DNA of 33,222 bases from Saprospiraceae bacterium (GTDB lineage Bacteria; Bacteroidota; Bacteroidia; Chitinophagales; Saprospiraceae), in assembly GCA_016787415.1 (NCBI GenBank), contig JAEUUT010000079.1, positions 1 through 33,222 on the forward strand, written 5' to 3'. Shown here one piece after another: positions 8,837 through 15,800 of the stretch (its first letter is position 1; the number at the start of each line of letters is the position of its first letter). The notes under the pieces were generated by a model. That model saw nothing but the letters and a program-made list of their open reading frames with translations, was not told the DNA's origin and searched no databases. The position numbers were made by a program, and so were the translations under genes.

Positions 8837-9865
8837 ATGCGCCACATCTTCCTGATTGTACTCTCCTTTATTATTCATCATTCTACCCTCGCACAACGTT
8901 GCGCCTGCTCGAAAAACCTCGACTTTGCGATCAATAAAGTGGAGCACAATTACGCCGGGTTTCGCGACAAAGTGACGGATCAGACGCGTGCCTCTTACCA
9001 GGCGCACACCGACTCGCTACGCACGCAGGCTGCCAGCATTTCTTCCGACTCGGCGTGTCGGCGCGCGCTATACAGATGGTTGCGCTGGTTTAAGGATGGC
9101 CATATCAGCATGCGGCCTTTTGGCTCCTCCCAAATGGTTACCGAAACTTTGCCGCCATTTGCCTTTACTGCACTCGATAGCCAGACTTCGCTGCTCACGT
9201 TGCCTTCTATGTCGAACGGTTACAAATCTCTGGTCGACAGTATGTTACATGCAAATGACCAGACTTTGCGCTCCAAACCATTTCTGATCATCGACTGCCG
9301 CAACAATGGCGGCGGCAGCGACAACACCTGGGCTTCCATCAAACCTTACCTCGTAACACAGCCTGTTGTAACCGACGGGCGCCAATTCTGGGCTTCAGAA
9401 GACAATGCCAATTACCTGTTAGAAATAGTGGGCAAAAAAGAAACCGACAAGAAAACCAGGAAATACCTAAAATCCGTGGCAGCCGAGATGAAAAAACGCC
9501 CCGGCACTTTTGTCGGCACCATGGATGCCCGACGCGAAATATCTGTCGTACCGTTACCCAACCCGCGCAAGGTGGTCATTCTGGTCAATCAACGCAGCGC
9601 CAGTAGCACCGAAAACCTCGTGCTGTGGGCCCGGCAAAGCAAAAAAGTGACCATCATGGGTGGCCTGACTGCGGGAATGGCCGATTATGGAAACCTGTAT
9701 CCCGCCGTGGCGCCCTGCCGCGATTGGGAACTCTGGCTCCCCATCATGCGTTCGAATCGGGTGGCCGACGGCCGCGGAATTGATAATGTGGGATTGCAAC
9801 CGGATGTAAAGCCGGATGGAGAGGAAGGGGAATGGGTAGAATACGCGAGGAAATGGATCAGGTAG
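8837..9865 (+). CDS. Secreted S41 family (C-terminal-processing/tricorn-like) peptidase
   Basis: A 342-aa protein with an N-terminal signal peptide (FLIVLSFIIHHSTLAQ). The S41 core is recognisable. WFKDGHISM (His89) is the DGH motif before the substrate groove, FLIIDCRNNGGGSDNTW is the conserved I.D.R.NGGG strand, and RSASSTENLVLWA (Ser256 the likely nucleophile) is the S-A-S-x-x-E elbow. The Lys that serves as base in CtpA/Tsp is not seen in the following strand (GGLTAGMADYGN), which looks more like the tricorn/IRBP branch with a Ser-His arrangement. No PDZ domain is evident. It is probably periplasmic or outer-membrane associated; the substrate is unknown. The stop codon lies inside a 28-bp palindrome that appears to have inserted at the gene end: EYARKWIK-stop would have been the older C-terminus and EYARKWIR-stop is the present one. 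Confidence 0.88.
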   Translation: MRHIFLIVLSFIIHHSTLAQRCACSKNLDFAINKVEHNYAGFRDKVTDQTRASYQAHTDSLRTQAASISSDSACRRALYRWLRWFKDGHISMRPFGSSQMVTETLPPFAFTALDSQTSLLTLPSMSNGYKSLVDSMLHANDQTLRSKPFLIIDCRNNGGGSDNTWASIKPYLVTQPVVTDGRQFWASEDNANYLLEIVGKKETDKKTRKYLKSVAAEMKKRPGTFVGTMDARREISVVPLPNPRKVVILVNQRSASSTENLVLWARQSKKVTIMGGLTAGMADYGNLYPAVAPCRDWELWLPIMRSNRVADGRGIDNVGLQPDVKPDGEEGEWVEYARKWIR

Positions 9866-9914
9866 AGACAAGGCATGCCTTGTCTCTACGGGTGCAATAC
9901 GCGAGGAAATGGAT
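9840..9914. repeat. 28-bp perfect palindrome flanked by a 19-bp direct repeat (putative insertion)
   Basis: GTAGAGACAAGGCA plus its exact reverse complement form a loopless 28-bp palindrome at 9862-9889. The 19-mer AATACGCGAGGAAATGGAT occurs at 9840-9858 and again at 9896-9914, on either side. The second copy continues as AAAATAA, so it still reads as the C-terminus of the S41 peptidase in its original frame, which indicates duplication of the gene end. The inserted material would be 9859-9895 (37 bp). No transposase is nearby, so a non-autonomous element is the best guess. Confidence 0.7.
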
Positions 9915-9971
9915 AAAATAAAAAATGAACGGGAAACAATCTAAAAAAACCGACATCTATATACTTCACCG

Positions 9972-9979
9972 TACTTTTG
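9972..9979 (+). promoter_or_regulatory. -7 promoter element of lysS
   Basis: TACTTTTG matches TAnnTTTG exactly, 92 bp before the lysS ATG. No TTTG is found at the -33 distance. A start near 9985 would give a leader of about 87 nt that carries the CCCC plus four-heptad element. Confidence 0.45.
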
Positions 9980-10033
9980 CGCTTCTTTTTTAACAACATA
10001 CCGTATCTGATTCCAGTATGCCGGAAATATCCA

Positions 10034-10065
10034 CCCCGGATAACTGATAACAGATACCAGATAAC
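10034..10065 (+). repeat. CCCC plus four ATAAC heptads in the lysS leader
   Basis: CCCC (10034-10037) is followed by GGATAAC, TGATAAC, AGATACC and AGATAAC, then six bases and the ATG at 10072. The ftsL leader has the same arrangement with identical distances (28634-28665). Confidence 0.65.
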
Positions 10066-10071
10066 AAATAC

Positions 10072-11610
10072 ATGACAGAGCAAGAACTCCTTCGCCGCGA
10101 ATCGCTGCAAAAACTTCGTGAATTGGGCATCGATCCATATCCTGCTGACAAGTTTGATGTAACGGCTTTTGCGGCCGATATAGTGGCCAACTATCAGGAA
10201 GAAGTACTCGAAGATGGTACGAAGAATCGCCTCAATTATCAGCAAATTGCAGTGGCTGGCCGCATAATGGCCTCCCGCGAAGCCGGGAAAGCGATGTTTA
10301 TGAACTTGCAGGATCAGACAGGCCGTATCCAGTTGTACCTGCGCAAGGAAGAAATCAATGGCGGTGATGAGAATTCACCGATGTTCGATACCGTTATCAA
10401 AAAACTACTTGATCTGGGCGACTATGTTGGCGTGAGAGGTTATGCTTTTCGTACCAAAACTGGCGAAGTGAGTGTGCATGTGCAGGAGTTCAAGTTCCTG
10501 TCCAAATCATTGCGCCCGCTGCCTGTTGTAAAAAAAGACGCGGAAGGCAATATCTATGATGCATTTACCGATCCGGAACAACGCTACCGCATGCGATATG
10601 TCGACCTGACGGTGAATACGGAATTTCGCGAAATCTTTATCAAACGCACCAAACTCATCAAAACCATGCGGGCCTACCTCGATGAATTGGGCCTGCTGGA
10701 AGTAGAAACGCCGATTCTACAACCGATTCACGGCGGTGCGGCGGCACGCCCCTTCAAAACGCACCACAATACGCTGGATATGACCCTGTACCTGCGTATT
10801 GCCAACGAACTGTACCTCAAACGCCTGATCGTAGCGGGTTTCGACGGCGTGTACGAGTTTGCCAAAATGTTCCGCAACGAAGGCATGGACCGCACCCACA
10901 ACCCCGAGTTCACGGCCCTGGAGTTCTATGTAGCCTACAAAGACTACAACTGGATGATGGAGGTGACCGAACAGATGCTCGAACGCGTGGCACGCGCCAT
11001 TCACCCGGAAAGTGGCTCTACCGTGCAGGTAGGCCAGCATACCATCGAATTTGCAGGCCCGTATCGCCGACTGACCATGTTCGATGCCATTCAGGAATAT
11101 ACGGGGCTGAATGTGGAAACGGCCGACGAGGCCGAACTGCGCGCCTACTGCAAAAAAGAACACATCGAAATCGATGCTACGATGGGTAAAGCCAAACTGA
11201 TCGACGAAATTTTTGGAGAAAAAGTGGAAGCCAACCTCATCCAGCCGACTTTCCTGATCGACTATCCGGTTGAAATGTCGCCGCTGACCAAAAAACACCG
11301 CAGCAAACCCGGTCTGGTGGAACGTTTCGAATTGTTTGTCAATGGCAAGGAAGTAGCCAACGCTTATTCCGAACTTAACGACCCGATCGATCAGCGCGAG
11401 CGCTTCGAGGAGCAGTTGCGCCTTGCCGAACGCGGCGACGAGGAGGCTATGGCGATGGACGAGGATTTTCTCCGTGCTCTTGAATACGGTATGCCGCCTA
11501 CCGCAGGTATCGGCTTCGGTATCGACCGCCTCACGATGCTGTTCACAGGGCAGGCAAGTATTCAGGAGGTGCTGTTTTTCCCGCAAATGCGCCCGGAAAT
11601 GGGGGGATAA
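10072..11610 (+). CDS. lysS: Lysine--tRNA ligase (class II)
   Basis: LysRS charges tRNA-Lys with lysine in the cytoplasm. The 512-aa protein has the family length. It has the N-terminal OB-fold anticodon-binding domain ([39 protein letters not shown]). The class IIb catalytic core includes [14 protein letters not shown]-type helix and [18 protein letters not shown] of motif 1, [20 protein letters not shown] from about residue 267 (motif 2), and [13 protein letters not shown] near residue 485 (motif 3). The C-terminus ends in [10 protein letters not shown], as usual. The start at 10072 is supported by the leading helix [19 protein letters not shown]. The leader contains the CCCC-heptad element, and an octad-repeat hairpin begins 3 nt after the stop. 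Confidence 0.98.
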   Translation: MTEQELLRRESLQKLRELGIDPYPADKFDVTAFAADIVANYQEEVLEDGTKNRLNYQQIAVAGRIMASREAGKAMFMNLQDQTGRIQLYLRKEEINGGDENSPMFDTVIKKLLDLGDYVGVRGYAFRTKTGEVSVHVQEFKFLSKSLRPLPVVKKDAEGNIYDAFTDPEQRYRMRYVDLTVNTEFREIFIKRTKLIKTMRAYLDELGLLEVETPILQPIHGGAAARPFKTHHNTLDMTLYLRIANELYLKRLIVAGFDGVYEFAKMFRNEGMDRTHNPEFTALEFYVAYKDYNWMMEVTEQMLERVARAIHPESGSTVQVGQHTIEFAGPYRRLTMFDAIQEYTGLNVETADEAELRAYCKKEHIEIDATMGKAKLIDEIFGEKVEANLIQPTFLIDYPVEMSPLTKKHRSKPGLVERFELFVNGKEVANAYSELNDPIDQRERFEEQLRLAERGDEEAMAMDEDFLRALEYGMPPTAGIGFGIDRLTMLFTGQASIQEVLFFPQMRPEMGG

Positions 11611-11612
11611 TG

Positions 11613-11768
11613 TGTTTTTGTGTTTTGGTGTTTTTGTGTTTTGGAGGTGCGTTGCCCTTGAAAACTCAAATGAGAGACCCTAAAGTAACTCGTAATGCCA
11701 CGAGCGAAGCACCTCAAAAACACCAAAACACCAAAACACCAAAAACCCAAAACACCAAAACACCAAAA
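11613..11768. repeat. Inverted pair of octad arrays after lysS (TGTTTTGG / CACCAAAA)
   Basis: Four octads (TGTTTTTG, TGTTTTGG, TGTTTTTG, TGTTTTGG) run from 11613 to 11644, followed by AGGTGC. After a ~60-nt spacer, GCACCT (from 11709) leads into six octads at 11721-11768 (mostly CACCAAAA, one ACCCAAAA). The two halves are reverse complementary and could form a hairpin of more than 30 bp. The spacer itself contains a small stem (CTCGT/ACGAG). Confidence 0.85.
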
Positions 11769-11785
11769 CACACAATCAAAAACAG

Positions 11786-11902
11786 ATGGAACCCATTACA
11801 CCCACACCAGGCCTCCTTTTCTATTCCTTCCTCACCATTGGAAGCATTATCGTAGTGATCATTGCCTACTTTTACAGAAAAAGGAAGGATAGAGACCAGT
11901 AA
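11786..11902 (+). CDS. Small single-span membrane protein (38 aa)
   Basis: This ORF starts MEPITPTPGLLFYSF, continues through a strongly hydrophobic stretch (LTIGSIIVVIIAYFY) and ends in the charged tail RKRKDRDQ. One membrane helix with a positive C-terminal side is the expected layout of small membrane peptides that attach to larger complexes. It begins 18 bp after the octad array and ends 30 bp before the lipoprotein start, filling the gap cleanly. I do not recognise the family. The hydrophobic-then-basic pattern and position make it more likely real than chance, but 38 codons is short. Confidence 0.55.
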   Translation: MEPITPTPGLLFYSFLTIGSIIVVIIAYFYRKRKDRDQ

Positions 11903-11932
11903 TTTTGTTTTTCTAACCAAATACCACTCCAC

Positions 11933-12703
11933 ATGAAAACCTTTGCAAAATACCTGTTTCTGCTCGCTCCGTTGCTGCTGAGCGGCTGTTTCGACATTCT
12001 GGAAGAACTCTGGCTCAATAAAGACCAGTCGGGCCGCTACGAACTCTCCGTTACCATGGGTGCCGGCCCGATGGCCAATATGATTCAGGCCGCCCAAAAA
12101 AAATCCAACGATTCACTGATAGCGCTTGGGCTGCCGCCACGTCCGATGGACACCGTAATCTACCTGCGCAACCTGCCAGACTCCATACAGAAAATGCTGC
12201 CATATCCGGACGTGGTCAACACTCTGGAGATTCATTTGAAAATGGAAAAGGGCATTAAATTCCACTTCCAGTATCCTTTTAGCCACCTCGACAGCCTGCA
12301 TCATTTCTGGGAGACGCTGACGGCTATCGAAGAAATTCAAAAAGACTCTGTTATCAAAAAGAGCAAAGTGCTTGATTTTCCTGAAATGGCTAATTTACAG
12401 CAAATACTGGGCGGCACACCCGTCATGCACTGGAAAGGAAAAACCTTGCAACGTACCGTGGAAACTGAAGATAATGGCGGCGTAGAACTGATGGGTGAAA
12501 TGTTTGAAGATTCAGATAACCCAATGGTGAAAATGATGATGCGCAACCGAACCTACGAGTTGAAATTTCACCTTCCCAAAAAAGTAAAACGCGTTTCGAC
12601 CGATGGATATATGAAGGAAGGGAAAGATGTGCATGCCAGATTTCCGCTGATAGAGGTCATGAAAGACCGCAGCAAACTGGAATGCGCCATAAAAATGAAA
12701 TGA
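11933..12703 (+). CDS. Putative lipoprotein of unknown function
   Basis: A 256-aa protein starting MKTFAKYLFLLAPLLLSGC, a signal peptide with lipobox LSGC and modified Cys19, so a membrane-anchored lipoprotein is predicted. The mature part begins FDILEELWLNKDQSGRYELSVTMGAG, like other Bacteroidota lipoproteins in which a short E-rich segment leads into a beta-rich domain. No enzymatic motif is recognised. TAATTTTG at 11900-11907 fits the -7 consensus and would give a leader of about 20 nt, but no -33 box is seen. The gene has a strong terminator at 12747. The small membrane ORF just upstream may share transcription. Confidence 0.85.
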   Translation: MKTFAKYLFLLAPLLLSGCFDILEELWLNKDQSGRYELSVTMGAGPMANMIQAAQKKSNDSLIALGLPPRPMDTVIYLRNLPDSIQKMLPYPDVVNTLEIHLKMEKGIKFHFQYPFSHLDSLHHFWETLTAIEEIQKDSVIKKSKVLDFPEMANLQQILGGTPVMHWKGKTLQRTVETEDNGGVELMGEMFEDSDNPMVKMMMRNRTYELKFHLPKKVKRVSTDGYMKEGKDVHARFPLIEVMKDRSKLECAIKMK

Positions 12704-12746
12704 AAACAAACTACTTACGACAGAATTAGCCAATTTGCTAATATTC

Positions 12747-12779
12747 AAATACCCGGACGCAACTTCCGGGTATTTTTTT
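12747..12779 (+). terminator. Rho-independent terminator after the lipoprotein gene
   Basis: AAATACCCGGA (12747-12757) and TCCGGGTATTT (12765-12775) form a perfect 11-bp stem with a 7-nt loop, followed by T bases to 12779. Confidence 0.9.
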
Positions 12780-12836
12780 GCGTACTGGTAAACTATTACT
12801 AAAAGGATTCATTCACACAAAAACGCTTACTGTACC

Positions 12837-13199
12837 ATGCTCAAAAATGTGATGGCCGGCCTGCTGCTGGCGTGCGCGACGCTTACCCTTACAATGTGCC
12901 AAAAAGAATCGACTACTACCTACGATTGTACCGGCCTGACTCCGACCTATACCAATGATATTAAAGCAATTATGAACGCGAGTTGCGCGATTTCAGGTTG
13001 TCACGATGCTACTACGCAGGAGGCGGGTATCAACCTGAGCACCTATGCGAAGGTAAAGGCAGAGAGTGCCAACGACCGTTTCCTGGGATCCATAGAGCAC
13101 CAGGCGGCTTACAGGGCTATGCCGGAAGGTGAGTCTAAACTCCCGCAAGCCAGCATTCAGAAGATTTATTGCTGGATTCAGAACGGACAGCCGGAATAG
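12837..13199 (+). CDS. Small exported protein with a cytochrome-c-like CX4CH motif
   Basis: A 120-aa protein with an N-terminal signal (MLKNVMAGLLLACATLTLTMC). Cys13 in LLAC or Cys21 could be a lipidation site; LLAC fits the lipobox better but leaves a very short signal. The mature part, YTNDIKAIMNASCAISGCHD, has the I...I....C....CH pattern common in Bacteroidota and Planctomycetes c-type cytochrome domains, though the spacing is CX4CH, not CXXCH. AMPEGESKLPQASIQKIYCWIQNGQPE is the usual C-terminal helix (P....I..I..WI..G), with a Met in MPEG available as distal ligand. Electron transfer at the cell envelope is a reasonable guess; heme attachment with this spacing is unproven. Heptads start one base after the stop, and a terminator follows. 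Confidence 0.85.
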   Translation: MLKNVMAGLLLACATLTLTMCQKESTTTYDCTGLTPTYTNDIKAIMNASCAISGCHDATTQEAGINLSTYAKVKAESANDRFLGSIEHQAAYRAMPEGESKLPQASIQKIYCWIQNGQPE

Positions 13200-13200
13200 A

Positions 13201-13242
13201 GGTGAGAAGTGAGAAGTGAGAGGTGAGAAGCGAGAGATAAGA
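13201..13242 (+). repeat. Heptad array (GGTGAGA/AGTGAGA) after the heme-motif gene
   Basis: GGTGAGA, AGTGAGA, AGTGAGA, GGTGAGA, AGCGAGA, GATAAGA in perfect 7-nt phase, starting one base after the stop codon at 13197-13199. The same family follows rsmH at 28572. Confidence 0.8.
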
Positions 13243-13261
13243 AACAGGGCTTTTTAATTGT

Positions 13262-13296
13262 ACGGCCGACCTGGGTATTCCAGGCGGCCGTTTTTT
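13262..13296 (+). terminator. Rho-independent terminator after the heme-motif gene
   Basis: ACGGCCG-ACCTGG (13262-13274) pairs with CCAGG-CGGCCGT (13280-13291) with a single bulged A, loop GTATT, then a T-run to 13296. Confidence 0.85.
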
Positions 13297-13302
13297 ATAA
13301 GG

Positions 13303-13380
13303 TACACTCTAGGCTTTGTGTCCTTTGTGAACTTAATGGTTTAATATTTTAACCACCAAGTTCACAAAGCGTAGAGTGTA
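13303..13380. repeat. Inverted repeat with CTTTGTG nonads
   Basis: TACACTCTA-G-GCTTTGTG at 13303 pairs with CACAAAGCGTAGAGTGTA ending at 13380. CTTTGTG is repeated 9 nt apart in the left arm and a second match (TTTGTGAACTT / AAGTTCACAAA) lies inside. It lies between two convergent transcription units. Confidence 0.7.
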
Positions 13381-13421
13381 ATCGCAATAATATGGGTCTT
13401 TTCATAAAGGTTTGAAAAACG

Positions 13422-13469
13422 AAAATCCGTTCCAATCCGAAAAAATCCGCTTCATCCGTGTTCCCATCC
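13422..13469 (-). repeat. Dispersed intergenic repeat, copy 2 (ATCCG units)
   Basis: ATCCG recurs at 9-10 nt spacing. Read on the minus strand it begins GGATGGGAACACGGATGAAG and closely matches the element at 8778-8815. It lies just past the stop of the topoisomerase gene. Confidence 0.5.
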
Positions 13470-13496
13470 TTCTACGAAAGGCGAAGCCGAACTTTC

Positions 13497-15488
13497 TTAT
13501 ACTTCCTGAGTTACCGCCTCTGGTTCGATCTGCGCTTCTTCCTCGGGCGTATCGATCACATCGATTTCCACGCGCAGGTTTTCGATAATAAAATCCTGGC
13601 GCTCGGGCGTGTTTTTACCCATGTAATAACTCAGTACATGGTCGAGGTTGGTATCTTCAGGCAGCAGTACCGGATCGAGGCGGATGTTGTTGCCAATAAA
13701 ATCGGCAAATTCATTCGGGCTGATCTCTCCCAAACCCTTGAATCGGGTAATTTCCGGTTTGCCACGCAGTTTTTGTATTGCCGCCTGTTTTTCGGCTTCA
13801 GAATAGCAATAGAACGTCTGTTGTTTGTCGCGAACGCGAAACAAAGGAGTATCCAAAATATACAAGTGCCCGTTGCGTACCAGGTCGGGGAAAAATTGCA
13901 GGAAAAACGTGAGCAGCAACAAGCGAATGTGCATACCGTCTACGTCGGCATCGGTAGCGATCACCACGCGGTTGTATCGCAAGTCATCCATCGAGTCCTC
14001 GATGTTCAGCGCATGTTGAAGCAGGTTGAACTCCTCGTTTTGGTAAACGATTTTTTTGGTCAGGCCGTAGCAGTTGAGCGGCTTGCCACGCAGGCTGAAT
14101 ACGGCCTGTGAATTCACATCACGCGCTTTGGTGATAGAGCCGCTGGCCGAGTCGCCCTCGGTAATAAAAATCGTGCTGTTCAGGCGCTGGTCTTCCTGTG
14201 CTTTTTCATTGAGGTGATAGCGGCAGTCGCGCAGTTTTTTGTTGTGAATATTGGCTGCTTTGGCGCGCTGGTTGGCGAGTTTTTTTACATCGGCAATATC
14301 CTTGCGCTCGCGTTCCGACTGCTGTATGCGTTTCAGCATTTCCTTGGCCGTGTCGGGGTGGCGGTGCAGGTAGTCGTCGAGGGCTTTGCTCAGAAAATCG
14401 TTCATCCAGGTACGCATAGCCGGCCCGTCGGGCGCGATGCGTTCGGAGCCGAGGCGCGTTTTGGTCTGGCTTTCGAAAACGGGTTCTTCTACGCGTACGG
14501 CAACTGCCGCAATCACGCTTTCCCGGATATCCTTGGCATCAAATTCCTTTTTGAAGTGGGTGCGCACCACTTTTACCAGCGCTTCCCGGAATGCATTGAG
14601 GTGTGTGCCGCCCTGGGTAGTGTTTTGTCCGTTGACGAAAGAGTAATATTGTTCGCCGTAGTGTTCGCCATGTGTCAGCGCAATTTCCACATCCTCGCCC
14701 TTGAGGTGTATGATCGGGTAGCGAACGCTTTCGGCGCCCGTTTTTTTCTCCAGCAGGTCGAGCAGGCCGTTTTTGGAAATAAAGGACTTGCCGTTAAACT
14801 GGATTTTCAGGCCTGCATTCAAGTAGGCATAGTTCCAGAGTTGTTGCTCGACATATTCATACACCCAGCGAAAATTGCGGAATAGCCCATTGTCGGGTTT
14901 AAAAAAGACAAGGGTGCCGTTTTCCTCCTTGGTGCTTTCCAGTTTGCTCTCTTTTTTGAGGTTGCCAAACTGAAATTCCGCGCTTTTGCATTGTCCGTCG
15001 CGGAAAGCCGTTACGCGGAAAAATTCCGACAAGGCATTCACGGCTTTTGTACCGACACCGTTCAGGCCCACGGATTTTTTGAAGGCCTTGCTGTCGTATT
15101 TGGCGCCAGTGTTGATTTTGGACACTACATCTACCACTTTCCCAAGCGGGATACCGCGCCCGTAGTCGCGTACGGTTACACCTGTCTCGTTGATGCTGAT
15201 ATCGATTATTTTGCCATAACCCATGGCATATTCGTCGATACAGTTATCGAGCACCTCTTTGATGAGGACGTAAATGCCGTCGTCGGGGCTGCTGCCGTCG
15301 CCGAGTTTACCTATGTACATGCCCGGGCGCAGGCGGATGTGTTCGCGCCAGTCGAGCGACTTAATATCGTCTTCGGAATAACTCACCTCTTGCATAACTT
15401 GTGCTGGGTTTTTGGCGGCCGGCTTTGTGTCTTTGGCAGACGGTTTGGCGGCCTTTGCTTGCTTCGCTGTTCTGTAATTTGCGCCCAA
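13497..15488 (-). CDS. parE: DNA topoisomerase IV subunit B (ParE, GyrB-like)
   Basis: This is the ATPase/TOPRIM subunit of a type IIA topoisomerase that decatenates chromosomes. [20 protein letters not shown], then [12 protein letters not shown] (ATP-binding N-box), [18 protein letters not shown] (ATP lid) and SQTKTRLGS (transducer loop) mark the GHKL and transducer domains. [12 protein letters not shown] (Glu444, counted from the TTG) and [10 protein letters not shown] (Asp513, 515, 517) mark TOPRIM and the metal site. The short [17 protein letters not shown] loop is typical of the Bacteroidota ParE form. There are two possible starts. The ATG at 15395 gives [16 protein letters not shown], the usual family N-terminus (632 aa). 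The TTG at 15488 adds a Lys/Ala-rich 31-residue tail whose codons look coding. I give the longer form. The ParC partner is outside the window. Confidence 0.93.
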   Translation of the reverse strand: MGANYRTAKQAKAAKPSAKDTKPAAKNPAQVMQEVSYSEDDIKSLDWREHIRLRPGMYIGKLGDGSSPDDGIYVLIKEVLDNCIDEYAMGYGKIIDISINETGVTVRDYGRGIPLGKVVDVVSKINTGAKYDSKAFKKSVGLNGVGTKAVNALSEFFRVTAFRDGQCKSAEFQFGNLKKESKLESTKEENGTLVFFKPDNGLFRNFRWVYEYVEQQLWNYAYLNAGLKIQFNGKSFISKNGLLDLLEKKTGAESVRYPIIHLKGEDVEIALTHGEHYGEQYYSFVNGQNTTQGGTHLNAFREALVKVVRTHFKKEFDAKDIRESVIAAVAVRVEEPVFESQTKTRLGSERIAPDGPAMRTWMNDFLSKALDDYLHRHPDTAKEMLKRIQQSERERKDIADVKKLANQRAKAANIHNKKLRDCRYHLNEKAQEDQRLNSTIFITEGDSASGSITKARDVNSQAVFSLRGKPLNCYGLTKKIVYQNEEFNLLQHALNIEDSMDDLRYNRVVIATDADVDGMHIRLLLLTFFLQFFPDLVRNGHLYILDTPLFRVRDKQQTFYCYSEAEKQAAIQKLRGKPEITRFKGLGEISPNEFADFIGNNIRLDPVLLPEDTNLDHVLSYYMGKNTPERQDFIIENLRVEIDVIDTPEEEAQIEPEAVTQEV

Positions 15489-15635
15489 AGTAACGGAGTT
15501 TTAAAAATTATTGTCGAGACTTTGTTTGAAAAACCTCCAAATGAAATATAGGAAGTTTGTAGTGGCTGCAAATTTAAAACAAGATTTGTATTTTTAAAAC
15601 AAAAAATTTATAAATTGATGATTTCCGTGGAGCGG

Positions 15636-15765
15636 TTTCCCGCAGATCTCGCAGAATACACGCAGAATTCGCAGAACGTAGAGTACACCAATCATTATCA
15701 GTCAATGTTTTTGTGTACTCTACGTTCTGCGAATTCTGCGTGTATTCTGCGAGATCTGCGGGAAA
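15636..15765. repeat. Perfect inverted repeat with 52-nt arms (CGCAGAA units)
   Basis: Arms at 15636-15687 and 15714-15765 are exact reverse complements over 52 nt with a 26-nt loop. GCAGA recurs in the arm at 9-11 nt spacing. Outside the arms, CGTGGAG (about 15626) and CTCCACG (about 15783) extend the pairing, and CGGGAAATTATTCTAC at 15759 is repeated as CGGGAAATTACTCCAC at 15774. The element fills most of the 312-bp space between parE (start 15488) and the stop of the ThuA fusion at 15801; otherwise the space is AT-rich sequence upstream of parE. It may end transcription of the ThuA unit, but no T-run follows. Confidence 0.95.
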
Positions 15766-15800
15766 TTATTCTACGGGAAATTACTCCACGAAAAACCACC

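Noticed and set aside
10717..11586. 289-aa minus-strand ORF antisense to lysS
   Set aside because: Codon shadow of lysS, no recognisable motif.
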